Assembly: GCF_029395535.1 (NCBI RefSeq)
Contig: NZ_CP113920.1
Coordinates: 62,001-126,000 of the forward strand
DNA from: Bifidobacterium sp. ESL0732
GTDB lineage: Bacteria > Actinomycetota > Actinomycetes > Actinomycetales > Bifidobacteriaceae
Direction: 5' to 3'
DNA: 64,000 nt
In this document: piece after piece, positions 9,326 through 18,546 of the stretch
Layout of the letters: each line of letters opens with the position of its first letter
Numbering within the stretch: position 1 is the first letter of the stretch
Program-made: the position numbers and the translations under genes
Notes under the pieces: generated by a model
The model's database searches: none
What the model saw: the letters and a program-made list of their open reading frames with translations, nothing else
Told to the model about the DNA's origin: nothing

Positions 9326-11149
9326 ATGAAGCAGCAAGACGATTTGTACGACGTAGTGGTGATTGGCGGCGGGCCGGCTGGGCTTACCGCAGGCCTGTAT
9401 CTGGCTCGTGCTCGATATCGTGTAATGATCCTCGAGAAGGAGGATTTCGGCGGCCAGATCAACATCACCAATGAAGTGGTGAACTACCCCGGTATTGCGC
9501 GCACGGACGGTCGAGCATTGACCGAAACCATGCGCCAGCAGGCCGAGGACTTTGGTGCGGAGTTTATGGCGGCCGATGCGACGGGTCTTGATGTTGCAGG
9601 CGACATCAAAACCGTTCACACCAATCGCGGCGACCTCAAAACGTTCGGTATTTTGGTCGCTTCTGGTGCCAATCCTCGTAAAATCGGGTTCGAGGGCGAA
9701 GCCGAGTATGCCGGTCGCGGCGTCTCCTACTGTGCGACGTGCGATGGTGAATTCTTCAATGGACAGGAGGTCATTGTCGTCGGTGGCGGTTTTTCGGCGG
9801 CCGAGGAATCGGTGTTCCTTACCAAATATGCCAGCAAAGTCACGATTTTGGTGCGCGACGATGATTTCACTTGTGATGCATCCGTCTCCAACGAAGCCAA
9901 AAACGATCCCAACATCGAGATTCATTACAACACCGAGCTGAAGTCTGTTTCGGCCGGTGAAGGCGGCCTAGTAAGCGCCGTGTTCCACAATCACCAGACC
10001 GGCGAGGACACCGAATGGACACCGACCAAAAGCAAGAATTTCGGTGTTTTCGTCTTTGCCGGCTACGTGCCGCAGACCGAGATCTTGAAGGGCGTTGTCG
10101 ATCTTGACGAATACGGCTACGTGATCACGCACGGTTATCTTGAGACCACCGCGGCCGGAGTGTACGCTGCGGGCGACCTGCGTGAGAAAAACCTGCGCCA
10201 GGTGGTCACCGCCGTTTCCGACGGTGCCGTTGCCGGCGTGGAACTTGAGCGTTACGCCAAGGACCTGAGCGAGAAGACCGGCTTGGTGCCGCCTCGCCCG
10301 ACCAGTTCGAATTACGAGAAGCGTGAGGCCGAAGAGGCCAGGAAAGCCGCCAATTCCGGCACCTCCCCGGCTCCGGTTTCCTCGTCCTCGTCTGATGCCG
10401 GCGCTGCTGCTCAAAGTGGGCGCGCAAAGATCTCCGGTTTCTTCGACGATGCCATCCGCAAGCAGCTCGATGTGGTTTTCGGCCGCATGAGCCAGCCGCT
10501 GGTGCTCGAGCTTTCGCTCGATAAAACCAAGCTTTCGCAGGAGCTCAAGGGCTTCATCGACGAGCTGGTCGGCTTGAGCGGCGGCAAGCTTTCCGCCGTT
10601 GTCGCGCCGGATTCTGCTGACACCGAGGGCGACGAGGACGCGGAAGGCCGCGCGAAGTTCGATGCCGCGGAAGTGATGCCGATGGCCCGCCCCTGCGTGC
10701 GTCTGTGCAAGGTGGGAGGCGACGGCGGCGTGGAGCCTACGGGTCTGGCGTTCCACGGCGTCCCCAGCGGCCATGAGTTCAATTCGTTCGTGCTGGCACT
10801 CTATAATGCGGCCGGACCGGGCCAGAAGGTGGACGACGACACCCAGCAGCGCATCGACGCGTTGGACGCGGACGGTGGCTCCACCGACGTGATGGTCCTC
10901 GTCTCGCTGACCTGCACGATGTGCCCGACCACGGTGCTCTCCTCGCAGCGCATCGCCGCCGACAACCCAAAGGTGCGCGCCGAAGCATACGACATCTCGC
11001 ACTTCCCCGAGCTGCAGAAGCAGTACGGTGCGATGAGCGTGCCCTGCATCGTCGTCAACAAGACCGCCGCCGACGGCACGACCACCCAAAAAGTCGAGTT
11101 CGGCAAGAAGTCGGTCCCCCAGATGCTCGATCTCATTGACGAAGCGTGA
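9326..11149 (+). CDS. Permuted AhpF-like flavoprotein (copy 2, tandem duplicate)
   Basis: A 607-residue paralogue of the preceding gene, 170 bp downstream, starting with the same MKQQDDL and sharing the whole architecture. It has GGGPAGLTAG for FAD, C136-AT-C139 in the reductase domain, and C530-TM-C533-P in the C-terminal thioredoxin fold. It differs from copy 1 mainly by a longer Ala/Ser/Glu-rich linker (about 335-370) between the two halves. RBS AAAGGAC precedes the start. With no clear terminator between the copies they may be co-transcribed, but the 170-bp gap could hold a second promoter. Both copies keep all redox residues, so neither looks like a decaying duplicate. Division of labour (AhpC versus thioredoxin or another partner) is a guess. 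Confidence 0.87.
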   Translation: MKQQDDLYDVVVIGGGPAGLTAGLYLARARYRVMILEKEDFGGQINITNEVVNYPGIARTDGRALTETMRQQAEDFGAEFMAADATGLDVAGDIKTVHTNRGDLKTFGILVASGANPRKIGFEGEAEYAGRGVSYCATCDGEFFNGQEVIVVGGGFSAAEESVFLTKYASKVTILVRDDDFTCDASVSNEAKNDPNIEIHYNTELKSVSAGEGGLVSAVFHNHQTGEDTEWTPTKSKNFGVFVFAGYVPQTEILKGVVDLDEYGYVITHGYLETTAAGVYAAGDLREKNLRQVVTAVSDGAVAGVELERYAKDLSEKTGLVPPRPTSSNYEKREAEEARKAANSGTSPAPVSSSSSDAGAAAQSGRAKISGFFDDAIRKQLDVVFGRMSQPLVLELSLDKTKLSQELKGFIDELVGLSGGKLSAVVAPDSADTEGDEDAEGRAKFDAAEVMPMARPCVRLCKVGGDGGVEPTGLAFHGVPSGHEFNSFVLALYNAAGPGQKVDDDTQQRIDALDADGGSTDVMVLVSLTCTMCPTTVLSSQRIAADNPKVRAEAYDISHFPELQKQYGAMSVPCIVVNKTAADGTTTQKVEFGKKSVPQMLDLIDEA

Positions 11150-11268
11150 AGCGAAAAGCCCTGTGGGCTTTGCGTAGCTTCGTTGAGCACGCCTGAAGCG
11201 TGCGAGGGCGAAACCGGTTATGTTCCGGTTTTGCGGCTTAGAGCGTAAGGCGCCGAGTCCATCTTCTC

Positions 11269-11304
11269 AAGGCCTCCCCGGTTCATCCCGGCGGAGGCCT
11301 TTTA
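11269..11304 (+). terminator. Terminator after the peroxide-defence cluster
   Basis: AAGGCCTCC pairs with GGAGGCCTT around a CCGG...CCGG-containing loop, followed by TTTAT. It lies about 120 bp after copy 2, with the intervening sequence non-coding. Confidence 0.75.
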
Positions 11305-11371
11305 TGTTAATTGCGGAGTAGAGTTTATGTTAATTGGGTAGTAGACCCTATGTTAATTGTGGAATAGACAG
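11303..11371. repeat. 23-bp periodic direct repeats, locus 1 (three units)
   Basis: Three contiguous units start at 11303, 11326 and 11349, each opening TATGTTAATTG and continuing G(G/T)(A/G)NTAGA. The 23-bp spacing is exact. The array lies between the terminator and the 3' end of the DUF4143 ATPase gene. Arrays with the same spacing and a related TATGT(C/T)A-type opening occur at 28528-28610 and 34175-34260. Confidence 0.75.
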
Positions 11372-11499
11372 CGATAACCGTTGGAAAATCAACGCTTCTT
11401 AAGTTATGGTAATTCCGGTCAAACACACACCGAAAGTACCGTCTTTCTGCCTGTGGCTTTGCTTTTTTAATGAATAAAGTTTAGTGCTTTATGTTATTC

Positions 11500-12813
11500 T
11501 CAAAATTTGCGTATTGTACTTACAGCATAGAGCGGCAAATCGTAGATGGCTCCATCGTGATGCTGGGGCAGGGCCGAGAAACGGATGGCCGTTGACAGAC
11601 CGAACTTTTTCATCGCATATTTGAGGCTGGCGGCGCTGAGGTTCGTGCCGGCTTTTACCTCGATGGGCACGACCTTGTCGGCGAGCTGGATGATGAAGTC
11701 AAGCTCGTGGGTAGCGTTGGTGTCGGTCCAGTAATATGGCGCGAAACCGGCTGCGACGAGTTCTTGGCACACCAGTTGCTCGGCCAACGCACCTTTTGCC
11801 GTGCGGAATACTTCGTTGTCGTTGAGAATAACTTGTGGTGCAATGCCGCTCATTTCACGTAAGATTCCTACGTCGAGCACGAAAAGCTTGAAAGCCGATT
11901 GATCCTCGAACATCGCCAGTGGATATTCGACGTTTTGCACCCGTGGGATTTTTGTAACGAGCGACGAATCCTGCAGACGCTGGATCGCAAGGTCGTATTC
12001 GCGTCCGCGTGCTCCTTTCTTGATGGAGCTATACGCGAATTTCTTGTTTTCGTGCGAAAGCTGGCGAGGCAGCGAGTCCCACAATTGCGCCAGTCTCAGC
12101 GGAAAACCTTGAGGCATATCGTCAGGGTATTTTGAAAAATCGCTGCGATAGCCGTGCTCGATGGCGGCTTGGATATGAGTGATGGCAGTAAAATCAACGC
12201 CCGGGTAGGTATTGACAAAGGTTTGCACAGCCTCGGGCATGCCGCCGACGACCACATAATATTTCAGGAATTCCATGAACTTCTCGTGGAAGACGGTCAT
12301 CATGTCGGTATCCGCATTATCGAGAATCTGCAGCAGTTCATCCTGACCGCAGGCTTCAAGGAACTCGCGAAACGTGAGTGGATAGAGGCGCAATATGTCG
12401 ACTTTGCCGACCGGGAACGAGACATTGCGGTGGATAGTGATGCCAAGCGTCGACCCGGTGGCGATGATTGGGTATTCCGGTGCCTGTTCCGCAAAATATT
12501 TCAGTGACTCCACTGCGCGTGGCACTTCCTGCACCTCATCGAGCACAATGAGCGTATCGCTCGGATCGATTTTTGTTCCCGCGGCCAACGCGATGCCGGG
12601 AATGAGGCGTTCGGGAAGCAGGGAGCCGGTGAACAAGGTTTCCATGGCTTCGTTGTCTTGAAGTGAAACATAGGCAAGATGCTTGAAATGCGTCCGTCCG
12701 AACTCTCGGGCCAGCCAGGTTTTGCCGGTTTGGCGAGCACCATCGAGTACCAACGGCTTGCGTTGTGGGTTGCTCTGCCATTCGGCCAATTTTGCCATCA
12801 GTTGTCGCTTCAT
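11500..12813 (-). CDS. AAA-family ATPase with DUF4143 domain
   Basis: A 437-residue protein of the AAA_14/DUF4143 family. Walker A is GARQTGKT (25-32) and Walker B is LIVLDEVQEVP with D92-E93. The C-terminal DUF4143 part contains HELDFI...VVPIEVKAG, a restriction-endonuclease-like E-x-K pattern seen in this family. Family members are common, often strain-variable, and their function is not established; links to defence or mobile DNA have been proposed from context. Here it stands alone between two different repeat arrays: 23-bp units beyond its 3' end and 33-bp units directly in front of its start, which would put the latter in its promoter or leader. Its base composition is lower in GC than the flanking housekeeping genes. 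Confidence 0.85.
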   Translation of the reverse strand: MKRQLMAKLAEWQSNPQRKPLVLDGARQTGKTWLAREFGRTHFKHLAYVSLQDNEAMETLFTGSLLPERLIPGIALAAGTKIDPSDTLIVLDEVQEVPRAVESLKYFAEQAPEYPIIATGSTLGITIHRNVSFPVGKVDILRLYPLTFREFLEACGQDELLQILDNADTDMMTVFHEKFMEFLKYYVVVGGMPEAVQTFVNTYPGVDFTAITHIQAAIEHGYRSDFSKYPDDMPQGFPLRLAQLWDSLPRQLSHENKKFAYSSIKKGARGREYDLAIQRLQDSSLVTKIPRVQNVEYPLAMFEDQSAFKLFVLDVGILREMSGIAPQVILNDNEVFRTAKGALAEQLVCQELVAAGFAPYYWTDTNATHELDFIIQLADKVVPIEVKAGTNLSAASLKYAMKKFGLSTAIRFSALPQHHDGAIYDLPLYAVSTIRKF

Positions 12814-12852
12814 GCCGTTTCCGCCTTATTTCAACGTTTCTGTGCGACTATT

Positions 12853-13049
12853 GCACGCTTTCATAGTCAAATATATCTATATTCTACACACTTTTAGAAG
12901 AAATTCACTTATTTTTTGCACGTTTTCATAGGTATTTTAGGCCTTTTCATGCACGTTTTCACTGCACTTTTAGGTGGTTAAGCGCACGTTTTCACTGTTG
13001 TTTTGGGCGGTTGCTTACACATTTTCATCGATTTGCATTGAGAGGAGGT
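12853..13049. repeat. 33-bp periodic repeat array upstream of the DUF4143 ATPase gene
   Basis: Units start near 12853, 12886, 12918, 12951, 12984 and 13017. The best are GCACGTTTTCA(T/C) followed by about 22 bp ending TTTTAGG(T/C)GGTT. On the strand of the ATPase gene the core reads TGAAAACGTGC. The last four units are spaced exactly 33 bp, about three helical turns, so cores face the same side of the DNA. The array begins about 40 bp before the ATPase start codon, and the two ATPase-proximal units are the most degenerate. Confidence 0.75.
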
Positions 13050-13053
13050 ATAA

Positions 13054-13109
13054 GAAAACGCCGCCAACGAATACCGAATCAAGGATGATTCGCAAACGTC
13101 TGCGGCGCT
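13054..13109 (-). terminator. Terminator of ppc
   Basis: On the minus strand GCCGC...GCGGC-type arms (13102-13107 and 13059-13064) enclose a second hairpin GAATCA/TGATTC, followed by GTTTTCTTA. It starts about 26 bp beyond the ppc stop codon. Confidence 0.6.
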
Positions 13110-13134
13110 TTCTTAACGAACTAGCTTACAAAAC

Positions 13135-16002
13135 TCAGCCCGTGTTCTGCAGGCCGGCGGCTACTCCGGAAACCGTGCAGAGGATGAGGTAGGTGAAGCC
13201 GCCGCGCTGTTGGTCGCGGGCCAGCTCCTCGTTGTCCGTCTTCTTCGGCTCGACGGCACCAGCGTTCTCCGGGGCCTCGCCGTTGGCCTTTGCCTTGGCG
13301 GCCTGTGCATCCTGCTTCTTCTGCAGTTCGCGCTGGCTGCGCAGAGCGAGCACTTGGATGACGGAGAGGATATCGACGTACGGCGAACGCACGCGCACGG
13401 CCTGGCCGAGCACGTGGCGATGCTGCAGCGGCCAATCGTCGCCGACGATGGCGAGCACCCACTTGCGGGTGAGTTCCATTTCGTTCAGGACCTTGTCGCG
13501 CAAGTCGTCGCGGTCGCCCAGCGCCAGATACATCTTGGCGATGCGCTCGTCGGTCTTGGCCAGCGACATCTCGATGTTGTCGATGAACGTGGAGAACATC
13601 GGCAGCTCCTTGTAGGCGCCGCGCAGGGTTTTCAGGTCGCCGAATTCCTCGCACGCAGTTCCCAGGCCGTACCAAGCGGCCAGGTTGATGCGCGCTTGGG
13701 CCCAAGAGAAGACCCACGGAATTGTGCGAAGGTCGTCGAGCGACTTGGCGCCGAGGCCGCGCTTGGCCGGGCGGGAACCGATCGGCAGCAGGCCGATTTC
13801 GGTCAACGGGGTCACGGTGGAGAACCAAGGCGTGAAGTCAGGCGTATTGAGCAGGTCGAGGAAGCGCTTGTGCGCGGATTCGTCGAGCTTCTGCGTCATC
13901 GGCGCGTACTTCTTGGTCATCTCGGTGGTCGTCTTCTCGACGCTCGGAGCGGACTGCAAGAGCGTCGCCGCCGCCACGGACTCGACATGACGAATGGCCA
14001 GCGCCTGGTTGCCATAGCGGGCGAAAATGCTCTCGCCCTGTTCGGTGAGCTTGAAGCGGCAATTGACGGAACCCTTGGGCTGCGCAAGCACCGCACGGTT
14101 CGCGGGGCCGCCGCCACGGCCGACAGCGCCGCCACGGCCGTGGAAGAGCGTCAGGTCGATATTGTTCTTCTCGGCCCATTCCGCAATGCGCCCCTGTGCC
14201 GAATGCAGAGCGAGCGTTGCAGTGGTCGGGCCGGCATCCTTGGAGGAATCGGAGTAGCCGAGCATGACCTCGAGCTTGCCGCCGGTCGCCTTCAGGCGAG
14301 CCTGAACTTCAGGAATCTTGATCATTTCGTCAAGCACGTCAACGCAGTTCTGCAGATCCTGCAGCTGCTCGAAGAGCGGGATGACATCGATGGTCGGCAC
14401 GTCCTCGGGGTTCGAGAACGCCATGCGATTGAGCTCGTAGACGTCGCGGATGTTCTGCGCGGACTTGGTGAACGAGATGATGTAGCGGCGGGCGGCCTTC
14501 TGACCGTTGCGCTTCTGGATGGCGCCGAGCGCACGGAAGGTGTCGAGCACCTCGTGAGTCATCGGCTGCAGTTCGCCGCGCTCGCCGTGCAGGCCGTGCT
14601 CGCGGATGTCCTCCAGAGCACGAGTGTGAACGAGCGAATGCTGGCGGAATTCCGTCTCCACGAGATGGAATCCGAAGGTCTGCGCCTTCCAGATGACGTC
14701 CTGCACTGGGCCATAAGCCGCGCGCTTGTCGCCGGCTGCCGCCAGCGAACGTTGCACGATCTTGAGGTCGGCGATGAAATCGTCGCAGCTCTTGTACATC
14801 AGATCGGCGTCGCGCACCACAGTGTAATGCAAACGGTCGGCCATGACCAGCATGACCGCGCGGTGCAACTCGTGCGATGAAGTGGAGGCGGCCTTGTCGG
14901 TCAGGCGCTCGCTCATTTCCTTCTGATGGCTCCAGAGGTTGACAAGTTCGTCGCTCGGAGGCGTGGTGACGGCTTCCATCGTAAGGTTCGTGCCGGCGGT
15001 GCGGGTCGCCTTTTCCAGCGCCTCAATGGCGTGGTCGCTGAATTTGCGGGCCACGGCGCGGCTGACCTTGGCGGTGACGTTCGGGTTACCGTCGCGGTCG
15101 GTGCCGATCCAGGAACCGGGATGGAAGAACGCGGGGCATTGCGGCTCAGCGATTCCGGCCTGGTCGCCGAGAATCCAATCGTCGAAGCGACGATAGACCT
15201 GCGGGATGGTATCGAACAACGTGTTGTCGAAAATGTCGATGATGGTGTCGGCTTCCTCAACCGGTGTCGGCTTCTTGGCGCCAATCGGCGAGGTGCGGAA
15301 GAGCGCGTCGATCTCGTTGTAAAGACGACGGTAGTTCTCCTTCTTGTCGGATCCTCCCATCAACTTGCCGGCGCTCAAAAGCGTGGCGATGCGGCGGATC
15401 TTGCCCTCGACGGCCTTACGGCGGGCCTCGGTGGGATGCGCGGTAAAGACGGGATGGAACTCAAGCTTGTTCAGAAGCTTCTTGGCTTTGGCCGGGCCCA
15501 TTTCGTTGATGAGCTGGTGATATGCACCGGTCAGTTCGTTGACCGGATCGGTCGCGGCATCCTCGCCCACGTTCGCCTCGCGCTTGTGCAGCACGGAAAC
15601 GCGGTAGTTCTCCTCGCAAAGATTCGCCAGATGGAAATACGTGGTGAGCGCGCGTGCAAGCAGCTGAGCCTGATGGACGTCCAGAGCGTCGATGACCTTT
15701 TCGGCCTTTTCGAGGTTGTCTTCCTTGGGCTGTTCCTTGCCGATGGTTTCCGCATAGTGTTCGGCGCTCGCCTTGACGGCGTAGCCGCGCACGGTGTCGA
15801 ATGTGGAAAGCAGATTCTTGTCGTATTCCCCGAGCACGGTGCGCAGAATCTCAAGGCAGAGTGCCAGATCGTCTTTCAGCGATTCGGGAAGGTCACGTTC
15901 CTCGGGGCCTTTGGTCCCGACCCCGGAAGTGAATAATGCGGCATCAGGCTGCGTGATCGGTTGATTTTTTGCTGGCTTGTTGTTTTTGGTATCCTCAGCC
16001 AT
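13135..16002 (-). CDS. ppc: Phosphoenolpyruvate carboxylase
   Basis: A 955-residue cytoplasmic enzyme that carboxylates PEP with bicarbonate to oxaloacetate, the main anaplerotic step in bifidobacteria. The catalytic histidine lies in VFTAHPTEARR (H189), the second signature is LFHGRGGAVGRGGGP, and the C-terminus ends in the conserved QNTG. Length is a little above the usual ~900 because of an N-terminal extension (~30 residues) and a Lys/Ala/Glu-rich insertion near residues 905-935 (QKKQDAQAAKAKANGEAPEN). The start has GAAGGAGGT 5 nt upstream, a near-consensus RBS. It is divergent from the ThrE gene. Confidence 0.97.
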   Translation of the reverse strand: MAEDTKNNKPAKNQPITQPDAALFTSGVGTKGPEERDLPESLKDDLALCLEILRTVLGEYDKNLLSTFDTVRGYAVKASAEHYAETIGKEQPKEDNLEKAEKVIDALDVHQAQLLARALTTYFHLANLCEENYRVSVLHKREANVGEDAATDPVNELTGAYHQLINEMGPAKAKKLLNKLEFHPVFTAHPTEARRKAVEGKIRRIATLLSAGKLMGGSDKKENYRRLYNEIDALFRTSPIGAKKPTPVEEADTIIDIFDNTLFDTIPQVYRRFDDWILGDQAGIAEPQCPAFFHPGSWIGTDRDGNPNVTAKVSRAVARKFSDHAIEALEKATRTAGTNLTMEAVTTPPSDELVNLWSHQKEMSERLTDKAASTSSHELHRAVMLVMADRLHYTVVRDADLMYKSCDDFIADLKIVQRSLAAAGDKRAAYGPVQDVIWKAQTFGFHLVETEFRQHSLVHTRALEDIREHGLHGERGELQPMTHEVLDTFRALGAIQKRNGQKAARRYIISFTKSAQNIRDVYELNRMAFSNPEDVPTIDVIPLFEQLQDLQNCVDVLDEMIKIPEVQARLKATGGKLEVMLGYSDSSKDAGPTTATLALHSAQGRIAEWAEKNNIDLTLFHGRGGAVGRGGGPANRAVLAQPKGSVNCRFKLTEQGESIFARYGNQALAIRHVESVAAATLLQSAPSVEKTTTEMTKKYAPMTQKLDESAHKRFLDLLNTPDFTPWFSTVTPLTEIGLLPIGSRPAKRGLGAKSLDDLRTIPWVFSWAQARINLAAWYGLGTACEEFGDLKTLRGAYKELPMFSTFIDNIEMSLAKTDERIAKMYLALGDRDDLRDKVLNEMELTRKWVLAIVGDDWPLQHRHVLGQAVRVRSPYVDILSVIQVLALRSQRELQKKQDAQAAKAKANGEAPENAGAVEPKKTDNEELARDQQRGGFTYLILCTVSGVAAGLQNTG

Positions 16003-16358
16003 TCAGACCTCCTTCAAACCAAGCTTCCGGTTGTTCGATCTGTTGGCATTCCGCGGCTCCTCCGCGGTTGTGGTGCCATCTGTTGCGAACCCAAAGCCAT
16101 TGCTTGGCGAGTCCTGTTCGATTGTAAGGTGACCTAATCGACATTTACGTAACAAAACCCAATAATGGCCATATTCCGGACGAGTTTTCTGGGAGGCGGA
16201 GACTTACCTCGCGCGTGCTAAAAATATAGTGTCGGAAAAATCAGATTTTTATACGAAATATTGGTATTCGCTGTATTTTCATACGATTTGAGCGTGAAGA
16301 TTTTGGCTGGAAGCACGTGTACAAGCGCTGAATGATGCCGAAACGAGGGGAAGTCGCC
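16003..16358. other. Divergent promoter region of ppc and thrE
   Basis: About 355 bp between two divergent starts with no supported gene. It contains a perfect 15-nt inverted repeat (AAAAATC-A-GATTTTT, 16236-16250) about 110 bp before the thrE start, and two ATACGA copies nearby (16251 and 16281), which could be operator sites. The middle part (16130-16170) is a GTAACAAAACCC-type AT-rich segment. Confidence 0.4.
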
Positions 16359-18458
16359 ATGGCTGCCATGGCAAGGAAAGGGACGAGTTTGACGGACGAG
16401 AATGCCGACATGGACGCGGTGGCTGAGGATATCGAGAAAACGGTCAATATGACCGATGGCGTCAATGATGCCGAGCGTAGCGACGAGGGCATCGATGACA
16501 TCTTCGGGCAATTGGATGAATCCGATTCCGAGGAATACCGGCGTGTGGCCGAGGCGGTGGCTTCGATTGACGAGAATAAAGACCACGACGCTGGGGCTGG
16601 CGGCGGCGTTCGCGGCGATCACCGAGCCAAGGTACATGACCGGCTGACGCATTACATGCCGCTGGATACCGCCGACATCGAACGTGATTGGGATACGCCG
16701 GTGGTGGACGCCGGCATCGCGGCGAAGGCGAGCATCATCGCGCGGGTGGGGCTGCTCGACTTGCGCGCTGGTACGGGAAGCTTTCGTATCCGCGAGCTGA
16801 TGCACCGCATCGGCTACCCGCTCGGCGTACATGTTCGGGCGAATATCAACCTCACCGATATGGATGTGTCGTGCAGCGACGGTGTCAGCAGGATTACGCA
16901 AGTTGTCGATTTGCCGACGACTGGAGTCAATACGGAGCGTATCTGGCTGCTTGAGCATTTCGCAGACTGGTTCAGTGTCAATATCGGCGCTCCGGCGACC
17001 ACCTACCACGCCCAGACCGCGGTCTCGCAGGCGATGGTGCAGCAGCTTGACAATCCTGACGCCGAACATTCCATGTTGCGGGCCACGCAGAAGGCACATC
17101 ATGAGGTAGAACGGCGTAAACGGGTGCATGAGAAGGCTGCCAAGCGGGCCCAAAAGCGCGGATTCCGTCCACCAAAGGGCGAGTATGCGGCGCATTTCGA
17201 GCATATCGGCAAGACCCGCGAAGACATTGCCGCCGAGCGTGAGGCTGCGGCTGTCGACAAGAATGTCGCTTCTGAATCTATTCGTAATGGTTCTGGCAGT
17301 GTCGAGGGTAATAACCAGACATCTGATAATTCCGTCAATGCCAATGATTTAGTAAACCAAAATGTCGATAGTGCCAGCGCTGCTAATTCTTCTGCTGCAA
17401 CGAAATCGGCAAAATCCGAATCTCAATCCAGGGCCAAGGTTACGTCTAAGTCCTCTTCCAACGCCAGCCGCGGCATCACCGTCCGTCAGGCGCACGAGAG
17501 GCTGAGCCTTATCCAGCACCGCAAGCCGCTTTACGCGCCGTGGTTCTCGGCCATCGCCTCCGCCGTGGCATGCGCGTGCTTCGTCTTCCTGCTCGGCGGT
17601 GGCCCTTACGACATGATCGGCGCGTTCGTCGGCGCCGGCATCGGCCATTGGGTGCGACGGCGGATGTTCGTCTACCACCTCAACCAGTTCTTCGTTACGT
17701 TCGTGGCCGTTGCTGTGGCCGCGTTCGCTTGTGTGGGTACGCTGCGACTGATCGGCGTCTTCGACCCGGTGGCCCTGCGACATGACACCGCCTATATCGG
17801 TGCGATGCTCTTCGTCATCCCCGGTTTCCCGCTGATTACCGGCGGCCTTGATATCGCCAAAATGGACCTACCCAGCGGCATTCAGCGTTTGGTTTATACG
17901 CTCGCGCTCATCCTTATGGCCACGCTCGCAGGCTGGATGGTGGCGTCCATCGTCCACCTGAGCCCGCAAGGTTTCGAACCGCTCGGCCTCAACCCTTGGG
18001 TCAACGCCGCCCTGCGTGCGGTCTGCGCGTTCGGCGGGGTCTGGGGATTCTCGGTACTGTTCAATTCGCCGCAGCGCATGTGCTTCACGGCCGCCGTCAT
18101 CGGCGCGATCACCGACACCCTGCGCCTGACCATCGTCGATTTCGGCATGCCGCCGGAAGCCGCCGCGTTCCTTGGCGCGATGCTCGCCGGCCTGCTTGCC
18201 TCGCTCTGGCGTTCGTCGGTGCGGCACGGCTTCCTTCCGCCCTACCTCGGCTACCCGCGTATCTGCCTGACCGTGCCGTCGATCGTCATCATGGTGCCCG
18301 GCCTGTATATGTACCGCGCGATGTTCTATCTCGGCCAGTTCGACACTTTGAACGCGTTGGACTGGGCCTTCCGCGCCTTCATGGTCATCCTCTGCCTGCC
18401 GATCGGCCTGGCGATGGCCCGCGTGATCACCGACAAGTCTTGGCGCTATGACGTGTGA
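16359..18458 (+). CDS. thrE: Threonine/serine exporter family protein (ThrE, DUF1212 + DUF3815)
   Basis: A 699-residue inner-membrane exporter of the ThrE family, which in Corynebacterium exports threonine and serine. Start 16359 (MAAMARKG) is preferred because GAGGGGAAG precedes it; an in-frame ATG pair at 16332/16335 is the alternative. Residues ~95-250 match the cytoplasmic ThrE N-terminal domain (GTGSFRIRELMHRIGYPLG). A charged, then Asn/Ser-rich linker (~250-375) separates it from about ten hydrophobic helices (~390-690). The linker is unusually long. Head-to-head with ppc, whose product leads to aspartate and hence threonine; the metabolic link is inference. Confidence 0.88.
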   Translation: MAAMARKGTSLTDENADMDAVAEDIEKTVNMTDGVNDAERSDEGIDDIFGQLDESDSEEYRRVAEAVASIDENKDHDAGAGGGVRGDHRAKVHDRLTHYMPLDTADIERDWDTPVVDAGIAAKASIIARVGLLDLRAGTGSFRIRELMHRIGYPLGVHVRANINLTDMDVSCSDGVSRITQVVDLPTTGVNTERIWLLEHFADWFSVNIGAPATTYHAQTAVSQAMVQQLDNPDAEHSMLRATQKAHHEVERRKRVHEKAAKRAQKRGFRPPKGEYAAHFEHIGKTREDIAAEREAAAVDKNVASESIRNGSGSVEGNNQTSDNSVNANDLVNQNVDSASAANSSAATKSAKSESQSRAKVTSKSSSNASRGITVRQAHERLSLIQHRKPLYAPWFSAIASAVACACFVFLLGGGPYDMIGAFVGAGIGHWVRRRMFVYHLNQFFVTFVAVAVAAFACVGTLRLIGVFDPVALRHDTAYIGAMLFVIPGFPLITGGLDIAKMDLPSGIQRLVYTLALILMATLAGWMVASIVHLSPQGFEPLGLNPWVNAALRAVCAFGGVWGFSVLFNSPQRMCFTAAVIGAITDTLRLTIVDFGMPPEAAAFLGAMLAGLLASLWRSSVRHGFLPPYLGYPRICLTVPSIVIMVPGLYMYRAMFYLGQFDTLNALDWAFRAFMVILCLPIGLAMARVITDKSWRYDV

Positions 18459-18459
18459 T

Positions 18460-18539
18460 AACACAAAGGTCGAGTGATAAGAGATCGGAAATGGCAAGAA
18501 ATGGCCATTCCCAAAATCGAATCACTCGACCTTTGTGTT
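18460..18539. terminator. Bidirectional long-stem hairpin between thrE and trpS (CACAAAGGTCG family)
   Basis: A perfect 19-bp stem (18460-18478 with 18521-18539; CACAAAGGTCGAGTGAT and complement) encloses ~42 nt with an inner AATGGCCATT palindrome. It fills the gap between two convergent genes. A structurally alike element with the same CACAAAGGTCG arm occurs at 63343-63417. Confidence 0.75.
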
Positions 18540-18546
18540 GAAAGTT

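Noticed and set aside
13210..14880. 556-residue plus-strand ORF opposite ppc
   Set aside because: Antisense shadow; ppc has catalytic motifs and the QNTG C-terminus.
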